Assembly (NCBI GenBank): GCA_025201345.1
Contig: JAIXMG010000008.1
Coordinates: 434,001 to 498,000 of the forward strand
Direction of reading: 5' to 3'
Origin: Thamnidium elegans
Taxonomy: Eukaryota; Mucoromycota; Mucoromycetes; Mucorales; Mucoraceae
Length of the DNA stretch: 64,000 bases
A program made the position numbers and the translations under genes. Shown here piece after piece: positions 58,249 to 64,000 of this stretch. Within the stretch, counting starts at the first letter, position 1. Each line of letters starts with the position of its first letter. The notes beneath the pieces are model-generated. The model saw only the letters and a list, made by a program, of their open reading frames with translations, had not been told where the DNA came from and made no database searches.

Positions 58249-59233
58249 GATATAAACAAAAAAAAAAGCTTACAAAATGGAAAAAGCTTAAAAAAAAAAG
58301 AAAAAAAATCATCCCTATTTATATATTAGAGCACTAAAAATAAATCCCAAAAGTTTCGTGTTATCGTTTCACAAAACTTACGTATTTGAGCATCTAAATA
58401 AATAAATAAAAACAGTAAGTTGCATACTATATAAATACTATGTCTTTTTTAAATAACTCATACAAAAAATTCAAATAGTAATATTATTAACATGCAGAAC
58501 GAAAAATACTATGTCTTTGGATTTCTTTTGTCTCTTTGCGTGCGTTCGTGTGTGTGTGTGTGTGTGTGTGTGATCAGTATTTTTCCAACAAACAACACTC
58601 CTGTCCCCCTTCCGTTCCTGATTTTCATAATAGAATATTATACAGAACTATACCTATTACGATCACGCTATTTTGAGTCTAAAATATATGTATACATATA
58701 CCATTTGGCAGTCAATGTATACATTGATTTATAAATGTCGATCGATTTATCAAGAGCGCTTTTTTAAATTTGTATTTATCTATAAGCTCTGCTATTCAGA
58801 CCATTACCATGTATATGTTAAATCCGGTCTATTTTTATTGGAAGAATAAGCATATCCCTTTTTTTTTTTTTTTTTTTTTTTTTTGTATGTAAAATAAATT
58901 TTACTGCCGTTCAAGTGTTACAAGAAAGGTAACCTGACTGCATGATCGAGAAATGTAAAGACTATATGAATAGATAACGCCTTTTAGGGTTCTTGCAAAA
59001 GCACCATGTAGTGATTTTTTAAAAGATTGATCTATAGAATAATTGACAGGTTGTTCTTATGATTAGATTTGAGGCGAAACATTACCCGGAGGGGGTAGTT
59101 TCTCAACTTCTCCAAGCGTAATTATAAAAAATGAGTTTGAAAATCATAGTTAAGCAACAAAACAAAAAAGCATAAAGCGTGAAGGGGGCGGGAATTTTTA
59201 TTTATGTTTTTTTTTTTTTTTTTCTTTTTAATT
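58249..59233. other. Intergenic, no gene seen
   Basis: Promoter side of FMO copy 2 and 3' flank of the transhydrogenase gene. Includes a GT repeat (about 58,549-58,572) and a T25 tract near 58,860. The open frame at 58492-58734 is mostly the translated GT repeat. Confidence 0.55.
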
Positions 59234-61050
59234 TTAATAATTCTTCATGGCACTTTCAAAGATAGCAGCAATTTGTTCACGAGCAGGCTCACGAGCAGGA
59301 GCAAGTTTAGTGACACGATGTTGAGGTAAAGTACCTTCAACTAAAGCAGGAATATATGAAGAATCATAGCCAATAGCACTTAAACCATTAGGAACACCTA
59401 AATCTTCAAGGAAACGTGTAAGCTTTTCAGCAAGAACTTCACCAGCCATAGATTCCTTAATATGGGCAGTATCGGCACCGAATGCACCAGCCGCATCAAT
59501 ATGACGATCAGGGCAAGAAGCAGCAGTGAAACGGAATACGGAAGGTGCAGTTAAAGCAACAGAAACACCATGAGGCTATTTTTTTTTTAAAAAAAAAAAG
59601 TTAATTATACTGAGAAAAAAAAAATACCCTTTTTTCTATATATACTTACGACAATAGCATGATCAACGTTGTAACCAGGATGCTTGTATGTCTTGTTAAG
59701 TCCACTGATAGGATAACTCAAACCGTGACAAAGATGGACACCAGCGTTACCGAAACCAATACCAGCAAAGGTAGCAGCCAACAACATTTGACTTTGAGCT
59801 TCAAGATCCTCGGGATCCTTAACGGCACGAGGCAAATATTCAACTACCATCTTTAAAGCGTGAAGGGACCAAACATCACTAATGGGGTTAGAACCTTGGT
59901 AAGCAGGTCTCTCAATAGGATCCTTAGGACGAGGAGAACGTTGGTTATAGGGTAAAGCAGTATATGATTCAAGAGCATGACTATATAAAAATGGGAGGGT
60001 TTTTTTTTAGCAATCATTTAAAAGCTTAACAAAATACACATACCACAAGACATCTAAACCACTGGAAGCATGGACTTGAGCAGGCATACTACGAGTGTTC
60101 AAAGGATCAACAATACCAAGATGAGGCTTAAGAGCACGATGAGCAATACCAGTCTTGGTCTTGAGAGGTTCATAATCGAAAATAGCAGTACCGGTAGTTT
60201 CAGAACCAGTACCAGCAGTAGTAGGAACTAGAGGAAGAAAAAAATTATTAGTAAATACTATATCAATTAGAAAAAAAGTATATATATATATTTACCAGCA
60301 ATCAAAGGATGCAACTTCTTTCTGATGGGTAAACCTTTACCAATAGGAGCATTAACAAAATCTAAAAATTCAGCTTCAGGATGAGAGCTATAAAGACTAG
60401 CAGCCTTAGCGGTATCAATAACAGAACCACCACCAACAGCAACAAATGCATCAGGGTTATTTTGACGAGCAAATTCGATAGCTGATTTTAAACTGGTATC
60501 AGTAGGTTCAACACGACAGGTGTCATAAACAACATAATTAACCTTGTGCTTTTCTAATGATTCAACAACGGCCTTAAGAGGATGAAGTTGAGCAATCTAT
60601 TAATAATAATAAAATTCGGGACCGTGAGAAAAAAAAAATTATATTACTTTTTTATAAGAAAAATATGTGACTTACAGTAGCATCAGTATAGACTGCAACC
60701 TTTGTAGCCTTAATATTATTTAAATCCATACCAATTTCACTATATGTATTTATATATAAATGTTTGTTCTTCGTTCAAACAAAAAAAAAAACTCCCCCTC
60801 TTCCAAACACTCTTTGTTCTTACCTGGTAACACCGGGACCGAAACGAATATTACTAGCAGCCATTTCAAAAGCATAGTCTGTAGTTTCCTTTGCACTGGC
60901 ATAATTACGTCCATACTTTAACAAGCTGGAGAAAGCACCAGAAGTAGGACCATGAGAGTGAGCATGAGAGTGACAAGGACAAGCATTGGCTCCTGATTGG
61001 ATTAAACTCAATAAACGAGTAGCGTTTGAACGTGCAGCAGCAGCAGCCAT
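59234..61050 (-). CDS. ADHFE1: Hydroxyacid-oxoacid transhydrogenase (iron-containing alcohol dehydrogenase)
   Basis: Exons (minus) 61050-60824, 60739-60676, 60596-60296, 60227-60044, 59980-59650, 59575-59234; 482 aa. In mammals the ADHFE1 enzyme oxidises 4-hydroxybutyrate while reducing 2-oxoglutarate in mitochondria. N-terminus is Ala/Arg-rich ([19 protein letters not shown]), a likely presequence, followed by the family-typical [11 protein letters not shown] cluster. [21 protein letters not shown] starts the catalytic part; [13 protein letters not shown] binds [47 protein letters not shown] and [14 protein letters not shown] carry the metal-binding Asp and His residues. Length matches the human protein closely. 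Confidence 0.93.
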
Positions 61051-61431
61051 TTTCTTTAAAAAAGAGGAGTGGGGTGGGAGTAAAGGAAAAAGGGGGAGAA
61101 AAAGGATCTTTTTTTTTTTTTTACAAAATAATAATAATCAACCTCTGTAACCTTCCCTTTTGAATATAAGGTTCTGTAATTTTCTCCACGGTCACATGAT
61201 GTCTGTCATAGCATTGAGGGTTTTTTAGGAACAGCAGAGTATGACAAGAGTCTAAGAGCTTTAACATGTAATTTATACAGTGAAAGAGAGATAGAATATA
61301 TCATTTGTTTTCTTTATCCTGACTAATTTCATATAGAAAATTAAATTCATACGCAGTCAACTGGAGGGAGATACACACAATGACAGTAATAACTTAGATA
61401 AGTTGCTTCTTCTACTACTTTTATTTACTAG

Positions 61432-61472
<41 letters not shown>

Positions 61473-62293
61473 GTGAGAATCTTGCTAAAAGCATCTTTAC
61501 GAAAATAAGCGGGAAATATCTTTCCCCCCCCCCCCGCAAACCCCGCTTTTTATGCCATCTGTGCCTTGAACTCCGTTGAAACTTCACTATATATATCAAT
61601 TGTGTGAGATCATACTTTACCTGTTAATAATCCGTGTGAAAATACGTTGTTCCTTTCATAGATTGGTTTTAATTTTTTTGGGGGAGCTTCAACTTGAATA
61701 CCTTTTTTTTTTGGGAATCTCTTCGTGAAGGAATCGAAAAAGTTTCTGTGTAAACGATAGAGTTGTATCTTTAAGTTTAGAGCTATTGAGCTGGTCCCGT
61801 AAAAAGATGAAAGTGTATAACATTTGGGAGATACTAAGCCCTCGCCGAAATGTATATACATAAGACATCAATTAAAGTGTTTGAAAACTATATACTTGAT
61901 CAGGTACACATAAGTTTTATGAGTATCTTGACAACTATTTCGCGAAGACACTGCTTCAAAAAAACTTTATTACTCTGCGCCTGTGTATTTACTTTTCTTT
62001 TATTGTTGTTGTTGTTGCTAGAAACGCGTATGTATATATCTCTGCAGATAAAATATTTTTACGTTAAACCTTAGTTTTATCAACAATATATAATACAGCG
62101 CCACATTCAAATACTTTTTTCATAATATGAGTTTCATCGCTTAAAATAAGAACCTTTTTTTCGGCTTATTTATTAACATTTTATATTACATTTGTTATTT
62201 CGCATCACTTTAATAATCTTTGGAGGGCAAAAAAAAAAAAAAAAAAAAAAAAGTATTATAATTATTATTAATATATTATGATTGTATGTTTTT
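61051..62293. other. Intergenic, no confident gene
   Basis: 1.2 kb. Contains an A39 run (about 61,432-61,470), a C11 run (61,524-61,534) and a GTT repeat (62,003-62,016). An open frame at 61610-61861 (minus) has a basic stretch (KRFPKKKGIQVEAPPKK) and ends near a GTAAAG donor-like site, but no partner exon could be found. Confidence 0.45.
61191..61198 (+). promoter_or_regulatory. RTCACRTG-type site (GTCACATG) upstream of ADHFE1-like gene
   Basis: GTCACATG fits the Cbf1/bHLH consensus RTCACRTG and lies about 140 bp before the ADHFE1-like start (gene on the minus strand). Similar to the CACGTGAC upstream of COX6a. Confidence 0.3.
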
Positions 62294-62410
62294 TTAAACA
62301 AACTTGTTTGTGTACGCAAGCCAAGATCCGGGCGAAAATTGTGGGGTAGCTTTACTACGCGTATTACGACGAGCGGTTTCATGCTTGTTTGAAACAATTT
62401 GATCCTGGAA

Positions 62411-62446
<36 letters not shown>

Positions 62447-64000
62447 TTTAATATGTATAAAAAGACAACAATAATAATAAAAACTTACAGAAACACGTTT
62501 CTTCATGCCATTGGTTACATTGGTCAATTGTTTTTCTATTTCTCTCTTGAGTCTGAATTCACGAATACCCTTTGGATTTAACCATGCTAATAACTTTTGT
62601 AACTGTATATATACAAATGAATACTCTTTCTTTTCTTTCTCGCTTTTATATTTAATACTTACATCCTCAGGTTCATCATAAGATTGCCACCATTCATTTA
62701 TAGCGTCTCTATTATTAGTTCTATTCAAGTATTCTAAGCGCTTTTCTACATAGGCAGCTTCTTTTGGTAACCCTTGTCCCTTTAATAACTCACAGACAAA
62801 TGAGACACCTCCCCCACGCCCGCATGGCAGAGTAACTGTTGTATCCAAAGATTCAATAAAATCACGCTCCCGGATGTTCATCAAATCCGTATCGGTTGGG
62901 CACTGAACAAATAACTTTCCTGATCCATGAACAAGTGTACCTCCAATATCATCCAAATAATAATATCTGTTATAGAATTTATCACGTCCTAATGGTTTAA
63001 TACGATGAGTACTGTATTTACGCATATCTCTTTCTACTTGTTCTTCTTTTTTATGCATAAGACGTTCATCTTCATCAAGTCGTCTACGAGCATCATTACG
63101 CATCTTTTGTTCTTGGTTTCTAACTCGTGCTTCTTCACGTTGAAGATGATGTAATTTTACTCGCTTGGCTTCTCTTTCTTCTCGTTCTTGTTGACGGCGT
63201 TTCATGGTAACTTGTCTGGATTCGTGACGAGAAAGTTGTTCTGCTCTACGTTGTGCTTTAAGGAGAGCACTATCTTCATCATTGTCACTAGCATTTGAGT
63301 CATCGTCAGAATCACTTTCAGATTCTACAGCGTCTGGATTTTGAGCATTTTCTTCATTTTGTTTATCATCCATTTCGCGTCTCTCTGTATGAATTCTTCT
63401 ACGCTCACGACTTAATTCAATCTTTTGTTTACGAAGTTCAGTCATTTGGTCCTGACATTCTTCCATATACGACCTAATACAAAAAAATTTAGTTCTCGAT
63501 TATTATTTTTTTAAAATAAAAAAAAAACATGAAAAAGATTCACTCTACTTGACAACATGGGATTCATTTGCAATACTCAAAAGCAATTCAAAGATCTTAA
63601 CTTTATCACGTAAACTTAATCCAATATAAGCCCTTTCACGTTCTTCTAAAGTAGAACCGGTATGAGGCACAAGTTGACTTAAAATACGATCAACATCCAG
63701 TAAAGATTCGACAGGAGTCAATTGATTAATAAACCCAATTAAAATATCTTCCCAGCCAACACGTTCCTCTTCTGTGTCAATGGTGCCATTATCCCAATTG
63801 AATCCAATTGCTTCTATTTCTTTGCTACCGCATCCTCTTTCAGTCGTAGAGACTCTACGTTGAATTTTGGGCTGTGATCTCCAAACTGTCTGACTCTCTT
63901 CCTCATCGTCCTCGTCCTCGCTAGTGTAATTGGTCGATGCTTTACTGTAAGGTAAAGGTGTGTTGGTGCGGCAGGCTAAATATCCAGTACCATATAACGA
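62294..64000 (-). CDS. ITC1: ISWI-complex accessory subunit, Itc1/ACF1-like (5' part outside window)
   Basis: Exons (minus) 64000-63549 (continues beyond the window), 63473-62663, 62602-62489, 62404-62294. The visible part begins with an acidic linker (TSEDEDDEEES) and a helical region (WEDILIGFINQLTPVESLLD). Then LRDKVKIFELLLSIANESHVVK with YMEECQDQMTELRKQKIEL forms the WHIM-type motif, and a long charged coiled coil follows. KPLGRDKFYNRYYYLDDIGG and INEWWQSYDEPED match the WSD region of Itc1, ACF1 and WSTF proteins. Such subunits target the ISWI ATPase in nucleosome spacing. The upstream WAC and DDT domains would lie outside the window. A GTAAGT...TACAG intron of 60 nt (62603-62662) is open in frame. 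Confidence 0.8.

Larger units (their letters stand above)
56213..58525. repeat. Segmental duplication, copy B
   Basis: Second copy of the unit seen at 51337-53600, in the same orientation, about 4.9 kb further on. Introns and the near 5' flank are also alike, including the intron with T10 followed by A11 (58,061-58,083 versus 53,158-53,180). This indicates a DNA-level, fairly recent duplication and not retroposition. Confidence 0.85.

Noticed and set aside
61610..61861. 83-aa minus-strand frame with basic motif and donor-like end
   Set aside because: No second exon, no family resemblance, flanked by homopolymers; kept only as a note.

Overview
The window is nuclear DNA of a fungus, most likely an early-diverging lineage (Mucoromycota, probably Mucorales). 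The genome is very AT-rich with many homopolymer tracts. Genes are dense and split by short introns of about 50-100 nt with GTAAG-like donors. The protein set is mostly fungal housekeeping. Two proteins, a soluble-adenylyl-cyclase-like enzyme and a Grainyhead/CP2 factor, fit early-diverging fungi better than yeasts. I found no tRNA, rRNA or CRISPR array. Most gene models below were rebuilt by hand from splice signals. For every multi-exon gene that is complete in the window, exon lengths sum to a multiple of three.

Layout. 1-773: 3' end of an unrecognised gene. About 1.5-4.2 kb: decayed, internally deleted LINE retrotransposon (minus). 4.9-6.9 kb: choline-phosphate cytidylyltransferase, then succinate dehydrogenase membrane anchor (convergent). 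8.7-10.1 kb: CCCH zinc-finger protein with an N-terminal membrane anchor (minus). 11.4-16.0 kb, all plus: Hst3/4-like sirtuin, a tiny single-pass membrane protein, Pex22-like peroxin, Ser/Arg-rich coiled-coil protein, four-TM protein. 17.1-22.8 kb: large soluble-adenylyl-cyclase-like gene with nine exons (minus). 24.2-27.1 kb: UCH37/BAP1-like deubiquitinase and Sfp1-like zinc-finger regulator (minus). 27.6-29.5 kb: mitochondrial HSP60. 31.4 kb: small membrane protein. 32.2-36.5 kb: trifunctional C1-tetrahydrofolate synthase convergent with dihydrofolate reductase. 37.1-42.5 kb: beta-COP and ATP synthase beta. 42.6-44.4 kb: Grainyhead/CP2 factor (minus). 47.0-49.2 kb: Tup1 corepressor. 49.7-51.5 kb: COX subunit VIa and a tetraspanin-like protein. 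51.6-53.3 and 56.4-58.2 kb: two flavin monooxygenases from a segmental duplication. 59.2-61.1 kb: hydroxyacid-oxoacid transhydrogenase. 62.3-64.0 kb: 3' part of an Itc1/ACF1-like chromatin-remodelling subunit.

Functional themes. Mitochondrial and energy genes recur (SDH4, HSP60, C1-THF synthase, ATP2, COX6a, ADHFE1). Two folate enzymes lie tail to tail. Chromatin and transcription regulators include the sirtuin, the UCH37/BAP1-like protease, Sfp1, CP2, Tup1 and Itc1. The observations I would check first are the soluble-AC-like gene with its 11-nt microexon and a perfect CRE upstream, the membrane-anchored CCCH protein, the FMO duplication that carried along a tetraspanin gene tail, 4-nt and 7-nt first coding exons, and recurrent T-run/A-run inverted repeats in introns.
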